A stretch of 64,000 nt of DNA from Nocardia inohanensis NBRC 100128 (GTDB lineage Bacteria; Actinomycetota; Actinomycetes; Mycobacteriales; Mycobacteriaceae), in the NCBI RefSeq assembly GCF_001612945.1, contig NZ_BDBK01000019.1:158417-222416 (forward strand). The letters are read 5' to 3'. How positions within the stretch are numbered: the first letter of the stretch is position 1; every line of letters starts with the position of its first letter. A model generated the notes under the pieces. The model did no database searches, was not told the DNA's origin, and saw only the letters and a program-made list of their open reading frames with translations. Position numbers and translations under genes: made by a program. Below are positions 8,699 through 16,903 of the stretch, in pieces.

Positions 8699-10658
8699 CA
8701 GCGTCCACGGTGCTGACTTCGTCGGCGGTGCTCACGCCCGCTTCGGCGAAGGTCGCCATATCGGCGAGGGTGGCGACGGCGGCGCGGAGGATGGGGAGGG
8801 CGGTCAGCGCGCCGGAGCCTTCGCCGAGGCGCATTTCCATGTCCAGCAACGGTTCCAGGTTCAACCGGCCGAGCGCGATGGTGTGCGACGGCTCGCTGGA
8901 TCGATGCCCGGCGACCCACCAGTCGCGAGCGCCGGGCGAGAGCAGGTCGGCGACGAGGGCCGCCGCCGTGACGACCACGCCGTCCAAGATGACCGGGGTG
9001 CGCCGGGCGGCCGCGCGGGCCAGGAAGCCCGCCATGGCGGCCAGGTCCGCGCCGGATGCGGTGCGCAGCAAGGCGACCGGATCCTTGACGTGCGGGCGCG
9101 CCCGCCACATGGCGTCCCGGATGGCGGCGGTCTTGCGGATCCAACCGGCATCGTCGACGCCGGTGCCGCGACCGACCGCGACCACCGGTTCGGTATCGGT
9201 GAGCGTGGCGATCAGCACGGTCGCCGGGGTGGTGTTCCCGATCCCCATCTCCCCGGCGATCAGCAGATCCGCCCCGGAGTCGATCTCCTCATCGGCGATG
9301 GCGGCCCCCGCCGCCAACGCCGCCTGCACCTCCGCCTCGCTCAACGCATCCTCGCGATCGATGGACCCACTCGACCGCCGCACCTTGAACCGCGAAATCT
9401 CCGCCGCCGTATCCCCCTGCACCGCAATGTCTTCCACCCGCACGGTCGCATCCGCCAACCGCGCCAGCACATTCACCGCCGCGCCGCCGTTCCGGAAATT
9501 GGCGACCATCTGCCCGGTCACCTCACTCGGATAAGCCGACACCCCGTGCCGCGCCACGCCGTGATCCCCCGCGAACACCACCACCCGAGCCCGCTCGAAC
9601 TGCTTGGGCGGCACCACGCCCTGACAGGCCGCCACCCAATTCCCCAAAGCCTCCAACCGCCCCAGCGCCCGAGCCGGCTTGGTCAACTGCCCCTGCCGCT
9701 CCTCCGCCGCCGCCCGCACCACCGCATCGGGCCCATCCACCGGCCCGAACTTCACCCGCACCTTCGAAAGATTCGCCGCCCCACCGGCGACAGCGGAGTC
9801 CGCGAGCGAATCTCCCTCGGCCGCACCCGGTTCCCCGAGGCCGGCGCCCGGAGTACCCGCCGGCAACCCGGCGCTCGCAGCGACGGTTGCTGACGCCATG
9901 CTTCCGGTCATCGGCACCGCGCTCTCGGGCGTGGCAGCAGCGAGCGCATCGGAGGATGCGGCTGCCGGGTGGGCCTGAGCAGGGGCGAGATCCGCCGGTG
10001 TCTGGGCGAGGGCGCCGAAGGAGGCGTTGGCGACGGCGTCGGTGAGGGCGGCGCGGTCGGGTTTGATTTGCAGGGCTTGGCCGGCGACGACGAGGTAGAC
10101 CTCGTCGCAGATGGCGGCCAGGCGCTGGTTGAGGGTGCCGAGTTCATCGCGGAACAGGCGGCCGACGGGGGTCGGCGGAACGACGCCGAGGCCGGTTTCG
10201 GGAGTGACGACGACCAGGCGGTGCGGGTAGGCGGTGACGGCGGCTACCAGCGCGTCGATGTCGGGAGCCACGGTGCCGCGGGGGGATTCCCAGGCGGCGC
10301 GGGCGTCGATGCGCGCGGCCAGCCAGGTACCGAGGTCGTCGATCAGCGTCGCCGGCACCGATCCGCCGGCGACGTCTGCGGCGTCGGCGGCGATCTGCGC
10401 ACTGCTGCGAGCGGTCGTTTCGGTCAGCGCCGCGGCCACATCGCCTTCGACGACCGCCCATTCGGCGGGGCGGCGGGCGCGGTGTGCCGCGATCCGTTCC
10501 GCGAAGTCGGCGTCGGTGGGGTCGAGGACCGCGGTGGCGATGTACCGCACCGCTCCCGAAGCAACCAGGTGTTCCGCGAAAGCCGACTTGCCGGAGCGGG
10601 CTCCGCCGAGCACCAGTGTCCGGAGCGGCTTATCGGATGTTTGAGCAGTGTGCGACAC
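8691..10658 (-). CDS. cobU-cobT: CobU-CobT fusion: adenosylcobinamide kinase/guanylyltransferase plus DMB phosphoribosyltransferase
   Basis: A 655-residue bifunctional enzyme. Residues 12-190 are CobU, with P-loop GGARSGKS at 18-25, which phosphorylates adenosylcobinamide and transfers GMP. A linker of about 100 residues rich in Ala, Pro and Gly follows. From about residue 300 it is CobT, which makes alpha-ribazole phosphate from dimethylbenzimidazole and nicotinate mononucleotide: FAGDHGVARHGVSAYP, GEMGIGNTTPATV (about 470) and the LGEGSGA motif near 617 that holds the family's catalytic Glu. The start is GTG; no clear ribosome-binding site, but GATAAC upstream could be a leaderless -10. No cobalamin riboswitch seen. 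Forms an operon with cobS. Confidence 0.93.
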   Translation of the reverse strand: MSHTAQTSDKPLRTLVLGGARSGKSAFAEHLVASGAVRYIATAVLDPTDADFAERIAAHRARRPAEWAVVEGDVAAALTETTARSSAQIAADAADVAGGSVPATLIDDLGTWLAARIDARAAWESPRGTVAPDIDALVAAVTAYPHRLVVVTPETGLGVVPPTPVGRLFRDELGTLNQRLAAICDEVYLVVAGQALQIKPDRAALTDAVANASFGALAQTPADLAPAQAHPAAASSDALAAATPESAVPMTGSMASATVAASAGLPAGTPGAGLGEPGAAEGDSLADSAVAGGAANLSKVRVKFGPVDGPDAVVRAAAEERQGQLTKPARALGRLEALGNWVAACQGVVPPKQFERARVVVFAGDHGVARHGVSAYPSEVTGQMVANFRNGGAAVNVLARLADATVRVEDIAVQGDTAAEISRFKVRRSSGSIDREDALSEAEVQAALAAGAAIADEEIDSGADLLIAGEMGIGNTTPATVLIATLTDTEPVVAVGRGTGVDDAGWIRKTAAIRDAMWRARPHVKDPVALLRTASGADLAAMAGFLARAAARRTPVILDGVVVTAAALVADLLSPGARDWWVAGHRSSEPSHTIALGRLNLEPLLDMEMRLGEGSGALTALPILRAAVATLADMATFAEAGVSTADEVSTVDAGA

Positions 10659-10758
10659 GTCAGCACGTTATCAACCGCAGCCGGATGACGGCGGAGTCGG
10701 CACGGTCGGAGCGAGCGCGCCGTTGCGGCTCGCCTGCTCCGGAGGGAGCGACGCGGCG

Positions 10759-11376
10759 TTACTGGTTCTGCACCGCCAGGCGTCCGGCCAGGGCGACGAA
10801 GGAGACGCCGAAAACCCGGCGCATCCACGCCACCACGACGGGACGGGAGATGATGTGGTTGCGGACGGCCGCGGCGCACGCGCCGTAGACGGCGAAGACG
10901 ATGAAGGTCGCGAGCATGAACAGGCCGCTCAGTTCGAGCATCCGCGGCAACGCGTCGACCGACCCGGCGGGCACGAACTGCGGCAGGAACGCGAAGAAGA
11001 AGATCGTCAGCTTGGGGTTGAGGACATTCAGCAGGATCGCCGAGAGGATCACCCGCCCGGCCGACGGGGCGGCCGCAGTGGTCTCCTCGGGAACGGCCAG
11101 CGCGCCCTTGTCCCGCAAGGTGTTCCAGGCCATGTAGAGCAGGTACGCCACACCCAGGTACTTCAAGGTCTGGAAGGCGACGGCGCTCGCGTTGAGCAGC
11201 GCGGCCAGACCCGTGATCGCCGCGAGCATATGCGGCACGATGCCCAGCGTGCACCCGAAGGCCGCGATCACACTGGCTTTCACCCCGCGCGACAACCCGG
11301 CCGCCAGCGTGAACAGCACCCCCGTGCCCGGCGTCGCCACGATGACGAGCGTCGTCAGTAGAAACTCGATACTCAT
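10759..11376 (-). CDS. LysE/RhtB family amino-acid exporter
   Basis: A 205-residue membrane protein with five or six helices and the LysE signatures ATPGTGVLFTLAAGLSRG near the N-terminus, YLGVAYLLYMAWNTLRDKG and ILLNVLNPKLTIFFFAFLPQF. Such proteins export amino acids or related small molecules. I prefer ATG at 11376 (MSIEFLL) over the in-frame start nine bases earlier. It lies 21 bases downstream of a GlxA-type regulator on the same strand, a common regulator-exporter pairing. Substrate not predictable. Confidence 0.88.
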   Translation of the reverse strand: MSIEFLLTTLVIVATPGTGVLFTLAAGLSRGVKASVIAAFGCTLGIVPHMLAAITGLAALLNASAVAFQTLKYLGVAYLLYMAWNTLRDKGALAVPEETTAAAPSAGRVILSAILLNVLNPKLTIFFFAFLPQFVPAGSVDALPRMLELSGLFMLATFIVFAVYGACAAAVRNHIISRPVVVAWMRRVFGVSFVALAGRLAVQNQ

Positions 11377-11397
11377 CCCCCACACGCTAACAACCGT

Positions 11398-12363
11398 CTA
11401 CGACACCCGCGCCCCGAATCGTCGCCGATACTCCACCGGCGCGATCCCGACCAAGCGCTGAAAGTGATGCCGCAGCAAGGCCCCCGACCCGAACCCGCAG
11501 CGCGCGGCGAGCGATTCCAGATCCAGATCGGTCTCTTCGAGCAGCTGCTTGGCCAGCAGAATCCGTTGCCCGGTCAGCCATTTCACCGGCGTCGTCCCGG
11601 TCTCGGCGGCGAACTTGCGCGCGAAGGTGCGCGTGGACATGGCGGTGCGCGCCGCCAATGAATCGATGGTGTGCGGCATTTCGAGATGCTCGCCCATCCA
11701 GTGCAGCGTCTCGCTGAGCGAATCGGAGCTGCAATCCACCACCGGCCGCTCGATGAACTGCCGCTGCCCGCCGTCCCGCTGCGGCGGCACCACCATGCGC
11801 CGCGCGACGGCATTGGCCACGCTGCTGCCCAATTCCCGCCGCACCAGATGCAGGCAGGCGTCGATCCCGGCCGCCGTCCCCGCGCTGGTGATCAGGTTCC
11901 CCTCGTCCACGAACAGCACATCCGGATCGACGGTGGCCTGCGGAAACCGTTGCGCCAGTTGCTCGACATACCGCCAATGCGTGGTGCATTTGCGCCCGTC
12001 CAGCAGTCCGGCCTCGCCCGCCAGGAACGCCCCGGAGCACACGGTCAGCACGGTCGCCCCATTGTCGGACGCCTGCCGCACGGCTTCGACCAGACGCGGA
12101 TCCATGGGGATGCCCGCCGTAAACGGGAACGCCGGTATAGCCACCAGATCAGCGTCGTGCAATTCCGCGAGGCTGTATTGCGGTGTCACGGTTATGCCGG
12201 GTGAACTGGTGGTCAGCGGTTTGCCCGGTTCGGCCCCGCACACCCGGAAGTCGAAGGCGGGTAGTCCGTCGGCGGTGCGATCCAGTCCGAAAACCTCACA
12301 GACCACGCCGAATTCGAACATGGCGAGGCGGTCGTTGAGTACGACGGCGACCTTCGACAGCAT
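11398..12363 (-). CDS. GlxA family regulator (DJ-1/PfpI domain + AraC helix-turn-helix)
   Basis: A 321-residue transcription factor. Residues 1 to about 190 form an amidotransferase-like DJ-1/PfpI domain with the nucleophile-elbow block TVCSGAFLAGEAGLLDGRK near residue 107-125. The C-terminal 100 residues are an AraC double helix-turn-helix (SLAARTAMSTRTFARKF and LESLAARCGFGSGALLRHHF). GlxA-type proteins usually activate catabolic or detoxification genes. It precedes the LysE exporter in an apparent operon and is divergent from two very small genes at 12450-12796. Confidence 0.9.
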   Translation of the reverse strand: MLSKVAVVLNDRLAMFEFGVVCEVFGLDRTADGLPAFDFRVCGAEPGKPLTTSSPGITVTPQYSLAELHDADLVAIPAFPFTAGIPMDPRLVEAVRQASDNGATVLTVCSGAFLAGEAGLLDGRKCTTHWRYVEQLAQRFPQATVDPDVLFVDEGNLITSAGTAAGIDACLHLVRRELGSSVANAVARRMVVPPQRDGGQRQFIERPVVDCSSDSLSETLHWMGEHLEMPHTIDSLAARTAMSTRTFARKFAAETGTTPVKWLTGQRILLAKQLLEETDLDLESLAARCGFGSGALLRHHFQRLVGIAPVEYRRRFGARVS

Positions 12364-12449
12364 GGCTCCACCCTACCTGGCTGGATTTTTGCGAACAATG
12401 TCAGAACAGCCACTGTTGGCAGAAAGTTCCTTGGAGAAAACTTACTGCC

Positions 12450-12566
12450 ATGGACGCACTCACCGCAATCGTCACCGCCGGAACTGCCATGAGCGCCCTG
12501 GGTTTCCTGACCTGCGCCGCCATGGCCGGCGGCGAAACCGACCGTACCGACGAACTCGAGGTGTAG
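12450..12566 (+). CDS. 38-residue hydrophobic peptide, unknown
   Basis: A small reading frame starting with ATG after the ribosome-binding site TTGGAGA. It encodes a peptide with a hydrophobic middle (AIVTAGTAMSALGFLTCAA) and an acidic C-terminus (ETDRTDELEV). Third codon positions are almost all G/C, as in real genes here. It ends two bases before the ATG of the next small gene, so the two look cotranscribed. Too short to assign a family; could be a membrane-associated peptide. Confidence 0.5.
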   Translation: MDALTAIVTAGTAMSALGFLTCAAMAGGETDRTDELEV

Positions 12567-12568
12567 CC

Positions 12569-12796
12569 ATGACCACCATCTCCCGCAATGCCGAATTCCG
12601 CATCGCCACTACCGAATCGCACGTAGCCGCCATGTTCTCCCGCATCTTCGCCCTGTTCGCCGCCGCCGGCCGCGCGGTCCCCTTCCACCGCGAAACCGAT
12701 TGGGAACTCGCCGGTTCCACCAACTTCGCCGATCGCGACCGCGAACGCGCCGCACACGACCTGCGGGCGATCGCCGGGATGCGCGAACACGGCTGA
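12569..12796 (+). CDS. 75-residue basic protein, unknown
   Basis: Starts two bases after the stop of the preceding small gene. It begins MTTISRNAEFRIATTESHV, has one short amphipathic or hydrophobic segment (MFSRIFALFAAAG) and ends in a charged region with FADRDRERAAHDL. Codon use is typical of the genome. No ribosome-binding site of its own is obvious, which fits translational coupling. The pair is divergent from the GlxA-type regulator and may be under its control (inference). No family recognised. Confidence 0.5.
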   Translation: MTTISRNAEFRIATTESHVAAMFSRIFALFAAAGRAVPFHRETDWELAGSTNFADRDRERAAHDLRAIAGMREHG

Positions 12797-12825
12797 GCCG
12801 GTGACCGGGTGCACAACGAAAGCCC

Positions 12826-12856
12826 TTGACCTCAACCAATGTTGAGTTCCGAGGAT
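12826..12856 (+). promoter_or_regulatory. MerR-type promoter with 19-base spacer
   Basis: A -35 box TTGACC (12826-12831) and a -10-like GAGGAT (12851-12856) are separated by 19 bases, the elongated spacer typical of promoters activated by MerR-family proteins. The spacer contains the palindrome CTCAAC-CAAT-GTTGAG (12831-12846), close to the SoxR/MerR half-site style. The ATG of the downstream gene follows eight bases after the -10, which would give a leaderless message; GAGG could alternatively serve as ribosome-binding site. Confidence 0.6.
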
Positions 12857-12863
12857 TGGTGCC

Positions 12864-13316
12864 ATGGGTACAGCGAATATTCAGGCACCGATCGTCGAGG
12901 ATCGGACCGTCGACCACGACGCGGACATCGCCGCCATCCGGCAGCTCATCGCGAATGTCGAAACCGGTTACAACACCAATGATCCCGAGCTGATGACCGC
13001 CGACTTCACCGCCAACGCGGCCGTGGTCAATGCCGTCGGCACGCTCATGACCGGCTACGACACACTGCTCGCGGCGAATACCGCCGGACTCGCCGGCTTC
13101 CTGAAGGACGAGTACGTCCGCTACGAGATCACCGACATCACCTTCCTGCGGCCGGATGTGGCGATCGCGCACAAGGTGGCGCGGGCGACCACGGCGGCGG
13201 GCGAGCTCATCGACCGGGATCCGGCGATGATCGCGCTCTATGTACTCGTCAAGCAGGACGGCCGCTGGTGGACGGCGGCGCGACAGAACACGTTGATCCC
13301 GCGCGCTGATCGATAG
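12864..13316 (+). CDS. SnoaL-like (NTF2 fold) SgcJ/EcaC-type protein
   Basis: A 150-residue protein with the cone-shaped NTF2-like fold typical of the SgcJ/EcaC group: DIAAIRQLIANVETGYNTND at the N-terminus, then LMTADFTANAAVVNAVG, and a C-terminal strand pair ending DGRWWTAARQNTLIP. Members include polyketide cyclases and small stress-linked proteins; the ligand is unknown. The gene begins at a MerR-type promoter, so it is probably induced by redox or drug signals. It ends just before a strong bidirectional terminator. Confidence 0.75.
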   Translation: MGTANIQAPIVEDRTVDHDADIAAIRQLIANVETGYNTNDPELMTADFTANAAVVNAVGTLMTGYDTLLAANTAGLAGFLKDEYVRYEITDITFLRPDVAIAHKVARATTAAGELIDRDPAMIALYVLVKQDGRWWTAARQNTLIPRADR

Positions 13317-13322
13317 ACAAAG

Positions 13323-13356
13323 AAGGCCGGGTGAGCGCCACTGCTCACCCGGCCTT
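13323..13356. terminator. bidirectional intrinsic terminator
   Basis: A perfect 14-base stem, AAGGCCGGGTGAGC and its complement, closes a six-base loop between the convergent SnoaL-like and DUF3043 genes. Short A and T runs flank it, so it can serve both directions. Confidence 0.85.
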
Positions 13357-13370
13357 CCGACGTTTTCAGG

Positions 13371-14027
13371 TCAGACGCTGTCGCCCGCGCTCACCCGCGG
13401 CTTCGGGGCGCGCATACGGCGCACCTGCGAGGCGCGCACGAAGGCGTACCAGCCGAGCGAGAAGCCGGAGTCGGTGGCCTCCGGGAAGCGTTCGCGCACC
13501 CGCTTGTTGACGATGCGGCCGAGCACGACGCCCTCGGCGGCCATGAACAGCATCATGATCAGCATGGCGAGCGTGACGATGGCCTGCATACCCTGCGAGG
13601 GGAGCACCATGCTCACGATCAGCACCAGCGCAAGGGGCATGAACAACCCGAGCAGGTTACGACGCGCGTCGACGATATCGCGCACATAAGCCTTGACCGG
13701 ACCCTTGTCGCGCGGCAGCAGATACTGCTCCTCACCGGCGAGCATGCGGGCCCGGCGATCCTGCATCCCGGCCTTGCGCTCGGCCGAGGCCGCCTTGCGA
13801 TCCTCCTTGGACCCGCGCAGCGATTTGCGCCGCTCACGCGCCTCCTTCGAGGTCTTCGGGGCGGGCGCGACCGGTCCGCGACGGCGGGCTTCGGCCTCGC
13901 GACGCTTCGGGGTCGGCCGGCCCTTACCGAGGGTGACCGGCTTGTCCGCGACCGTCGCGGCACCACCGGCGTCGGCACTGACGGACTCGGATGCGGGATT
14001 GGACTCGCCACGGCGCAGGAACTTCAC
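13371..14027 (-). CDS. DUF3043 membrane protein
   Basis: A 218-residue conserved actinobacterial protein. The first half is strongly basic (KRREAEARRR, KEARERRKSLRGSKEDRK), followed by the DUF3043 core YLLPRDKGPVKAYVRDIVDAR at about residues 100-120 and two transmembrane helices (about 127-145 and 150-168), with a basic C-terminal tail. Function unknown. In mycobacteria the same family sits near cobT and the HesB gene, as here. It faces a terminator at its 3' end and is divergent from the ErpA-like gene. Confidence 0.85.
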   Translation of the reverse strand: MKFLRRGESNPASESVSADAGGAATVADKPVTLGKGRPTPKRREAEARRRGPVAPAPKTSKEARERRKSLRGSKEDRKAASAERKAGMQDRRARMLAGEEQYLLPRDKGPVKAYVRDIVDARRNLLGLFMPLALVLIVSMVLPSQGMQAIVTLAMLIMMLFMAAEGVVLGRIVNKRVRERFPEATDSGFSLGWYAFVRASQVRRMRAPKPRVSAGDSV

Positions 14028-14336
14028 GCCGAAAGGCTAACAATTCCGCCTCCCCGGAACTTCAGCGCCCAGCTGAGAGCCGTTTACCGGCCATCCATGT
14101 GGGCCGCCGGTTGCGAGCCGACCCGATGCGGGGTGCCGCCGGCGAGTTACCCCCGCCACTCGAGATCAGTTGTCGATTCGGGACCACCCCGGCTATTCGC
14201 CCGCGACCGAACAGCCTCGCCGCTGTGCGGTACAGCCGCCGCGTAGGATTGGGAATAGTCGCCCGCGAAGCGGCGTTGACAGCCACCGAGCCGTGCGCAT
14301 TTCACGGGTTGAAAACAGGTCCTTTTAGGAGAGTCC
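14028..14336 (+). promoter_or_regulatory. divergent promoter region, DUF3043 / ErpA-like gene
   Basis: About 309 bases without a gene. It holds a TTGACA -35-like box at 14276-14281 with only a weak -10 after it, an actinobacterial -10-like TAGGAT at 14244-14249, and the ribosome-binding site TTAGGAGA just before the ATG at 14337. No riboswitch or RNA gene recognised. Confidence 0.4.
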
Positions 14337-14687
14337 ATGACTGTGCAGAACGAGCCCACCACTCACGGTGCAACTCTGACCGATGCTGCCGCGGCCAAGG
14401 CTAAGGCGCTGCTCGACCAGGAGGGCCGCGACGATCTGGCGCTGCGCATCGCCGTCCAGCCCGGTGGCTGCGCGGGCCTGCGCTACCAGCTCTTCTTCGA
14501 CGATCGCTCGCTCGACGGCGACCTGGTCGTCGAGTTCGGCGGCGTCAAGCTGGCCGTCGACCGCATGAGCGCCCCCTACATCCAGGGCGCCTCGATCGAC
14601 TTCGTCGACACCATCGAGAAGCAGGGTTTCACCATCGACAACCCCAACGCCACCGGCTCCTGCGCCTGCGGCGACAGCTTCAACTGA
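14337..14687 (+). CDS. HesB/IscA-type iron-sulfur cluster insertion protein (ErpA-like)
   Basis: A 116-residue A-type carrier that receives Fe-S clusters and hands them to apo-enzymes. The three cluster-binding cysteines are present: Cys45 in PGGCAGLRYQ and Cys109 and Cys111 in GSCACGDSF at the C-terminus. Length matches the family. TTAGGAGA lies six bases before ATG. It is a single transcription unit closed by a hairpin. Its mycobacterial counterpart sits in the same neighbourhood near adoK. Confidence 0.93.
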   Translation: MTVQNEPTTHGATLTDAAAAKAKALLDQEGRDDLALRIAVQPGGCAGLRYQLFFDDRSLDGDLVVEFGGVKLAVDRMSAPYIQGASIDFVDTIEKQGFTIDNPNATGSCACGDSFN

Positions 14688-14698
14688 GATAGCGCATC

Positions 14699-14733
14699 CA
14701 GCGCGGAACATCCCCTGCGGAGGTTCCGCGCTG
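14699..14733 (+). terminator. hairpin terminator after the ErpA-like gene
   Basis: CAGCGCGGAAC at 14699-14709 pairs with GTTCCGCGCTG at 14723-14733 (11-base perfect stem), followed by TTGTGTG. No long T run, as is common in actinobacteria. Confidence 0.75.
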
Positions 14734-14935
14734 TTGTGTGTCCAGCGCCCACTCGTGTTCGGGGCGAAGCCCCTGAGAGCTTCGGGAGTTGAACACGAAC
14801 CGTCCCGGACAGTTCTTTTCCGGGAACGGGCGTTGTATTTTCTAAGTGCAGTCAGTTTCGGCTGCCTCCCCTACCCGGCCCACCGCGTCTGCACGTCTAA
14901 TGGTGTGCGCGCATGTCACCGAAGGATCCACAGCC

Positions 14936-15907
14936 GTGACCATCGCCGTGTCCGCCTCCATCGCGACCGACCATCCGATGCGATTCCCCGGGAAATTCTC
15001 CGATGTGCTACTGGCAGACCAGCTTCAGCACGTCTCGCTGAGCTTCCTCGTCGACGACCTGGTCATCCGCCGCGGCGGCGTGGCGGGCAATATCGCCTAC
15101 GCCATGGGCCTGCTCGGCCAGTCCCCGCTGCTGGTCGGCGCGGTCGGCCCCGACTTCTCCGACTACCGGAACTGGTTGCAGGACAACGGCGTCGACTGCT
15201 CGGCCGTCAAGGTCTCCACCGAAGCCCACACCGCGCGCTTCGTCTGCACCACCGACGAGTCCATGGCCCAGATCGCCTCCTTCTACCCGGGCGCGATGAG
15301 CGAGGCCCGCGACATCTCCATCGTCGATCTGGCTGCGGGCCGCGACCTTTCGCTGGTGCTGGTCGGCGCGAACGATCCGGACGCCATGGTCCTGCACACC
15401 CAGCAGGCCCGCACCGCCGGCATCCCCTTCGCCGCCGACCCGTCGCAGCAGCTGGCCCGCCTCGACGGCGAGCAGGCGCTCGAGCTCATCGACGGCGCCG
15501 CCTACCTGTTCACCAACGAATACGAGTGGGGTCTGCTGCTGTCCAAGACCGGCCTCACCGAAGCGGAAGTCGCTGAGCGCGTAGGCATCCGGGTCACCAC
15601 GCTCGGCTCCAAGGGCGCGAAGATCGTCGACCGCGACGGCACCGAACTGCACGTGGACGTGGTCCCCGACACCGCCAAGGTCGATCCCACCGGCGTCGGC
15701 GACGGCTTCCGCGCCGGCTTCCTCACCGGCCACAGCGCGGGCCTGTCCCTGGAGCGTTCGGCCCAGCTCGGTTCGCTCATCGCCGTGCTCATCCTGGAGA
15801 CCGTCGGCACCCAGGAATGGACCCTCGATCGCGATGTCGCGTTGAAGCGCCTGCGTGAGGCGTACGGCGCGGAGGCCGCGGCCGAGATCGAAAATATTCT
15901 CGCCTGA
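14936..15907 (+). CDS. adoK: adenosine kinase, PfkB/ribokinase family
   Basis: A 323-residue cytosolic kinase that phosphorylates adenosine to AMP. The N-terminus (TIAVSASIATDHPMRFPGKF) and blocks HVSLSFLVDDLVIRRGG, ASFYPGAMSEARDI, AADPSQQLARLDGEQ and the catalytic DPTGVGDGFRAGF (about residues 249-261) closely match the mycobacterial AdoK as I remember it. I start at GTG 14936, where similarity begins, although the frame is open for 30 codons upstream. A clear terminator follows. It functions in purine salvage and nucleoside-analogue activation. Confidence 0.92.
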   Translation: MTIAVSASIATDHPMRFPGKFSDVLLADQLQHVSLSFLVDDLVIRRGGVAGNIAYAMGLLGQSPLLVGAVGPDFSDYRNWLQDNGVDCSAVKVSTEAHTARFVCTTDESMAQIASFYPGAMSEARDISIVDLAAGRDLSLVLVGANDPDAMVLHTQQARTAGIPFAADPSQQLARLDGEQALELIDGAAYLFTNEYEWGLLLSKTGLTEAEVAERVGIRVTTLGSKGAKIVDRDGTELHVDVVPDTAKVDPTGVGDGFRAGFLTGHSAGLSLERSAQLGSLIAVLILETVGTQEWTLDRDVALKRLREAYGAEAAAEIENILA

Positions 15908-15928
15908 AACCTGCTCGACAAGTTCGTC

Positions 15929-15965
15929 CCGCACGCTGATCCTCGTTGATCGGCGTGCGGTTTTC
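15929..15965 (+). terminator. intrinsic terminator after adoK
   Basis: CCGCACGCTGATC (15929-15941) pairs with GATCGGCGTGCGG (15948-15960), one mismatch, with TTTTC following. Confidence 0.85.
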
Positions 15966-15999
15966 TGTGCGCCCGAAGTCTTATTCGAAGGACCTGATG

Positions 16000-16890
16000 A
16001 TGGTGGTGCGGGTCGGCATTGTCGACTTGATCTCGCTGCGACCCGAGAGCATGACTCGCCGGGTATTCCTGGAGGCGGTGACGGGGGCGAGCCAGGAGCT
16101 CGTTCCCGGGGGAATCCATTTGGAGACAACGGTTTTCGGGATCGATCCGCGCGGGCCGGTCGAGGACGTGGACTGGGCCGGGCTCGCGGTGATGGACGCA
16201 CTCATAGTCAGCGGCAGCGAACCGACCACCGGGGATATCGCCGGCGAGCCGTGCCTGCGGATCATCGACGCCATGCTGCGCGAATGCGCGGGGTCTGCCC
16301 TGCTGTTCTCCTGCCAATCCGCCCACGCCGCGCTACACCTGCTGTACGGGCTGGGACGGCAGCGGCTGGCGCGCCGGCAGCACGGGTGCTTCGAGCATCA
16401 CGTGGTGGCCGATGCGCTGACCACCGACCTGCCCGAGACCGTGCTGGTTCCCCATTCCCGCTGGAACGCGATGCTCTCCGCGGACTTGCGCGCAGCCGGG
16501 GTGCCCATCCTGCTGGATTCCGCCGACGCCGAATGGCAGCTCGCCGCCGACGGGCCGGACCGGGTGTTCATCCAGGGCCATCCGGAGTACCTGTGCGACA
16601 CCATGGCCCGCGAATACCGGCGGGATCTGCGGCGCTGGCTGGCCGATCCGGCCCTCTCCTTCCCCCATATCCCGCGCGGCTACTTCCCCGCCGACGTGTA
16701 CGCCCGGCTGATCGAACACGCCGAACTGGTTCGCACCCAACGCGACCCGCGCCTGCTCGACCACCTGCCGCTGCCCGCCGATTACCGCGAAGTGGCCGCC
16801 GACTGGTCCGCGCACTCCCGGCTGTTCTTCGCCAATTGGCTGCGCGTGGTCGCTGAGCGGTGCGCGGCCGAGACGCCGCTCGCGGCCTAG
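16000..16890 (+). CDS. MetA-like homoserine O-acyltransferase family protein
   Basis: A 296-residue member of the MetA (class I glutamine-amidotransferase-like) acyltransferase fold. The nucleophile lies in FSCQSAHAALHLLYG (Cys about residue 105), and the His/Glu pair in FIQGHPEYLCDTMAREYRRD (about residues 194 and 196), exactly the MetA layout. HSRWN near 150 is also typical. MetA acylates homoserine for methionine synthesis; some members act on other amines in secondary pathways, so substrate is not certain. ATG at 16000 has AAGGA seven bases upstream; 15997 is an alternative. The next gene starts 14 bases after its stop. Confidence 0.82.
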   Translation: MVVRVGIVDLISLRPESMTRRVFLEAVTGASQELVPGGIHLETTVFGIDPRGPVEDVDWAGLAVMDALIVSGSEPTTGDIAGEPCLRIIDAMLRECAGSALLFSCQSAHAALHLLYGLGRQRLARRQHGCFEHHVVADALTTDLPETVLVPHSRWNAMLSADLRAAGVPILLDSADAEWQLAADGPDRVFIQGHPEYLCDTMAREYRRDLRRWLADPALSFPHIPRGYFPADVYARLIEHAELVRTQRDPRLLDHLPLPADYREVAADWSAHSRLFFANWLRVVAERCAAETPLAA

Positions 16891-16903
16891 CTACTCTTAC
16901 CGC

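Noticed and set aside
10659..10758. Cobalamin riboswitch before cobU-cobT
   Set aside because: Only about 100 bases are available and there is no recognisable B12 box.
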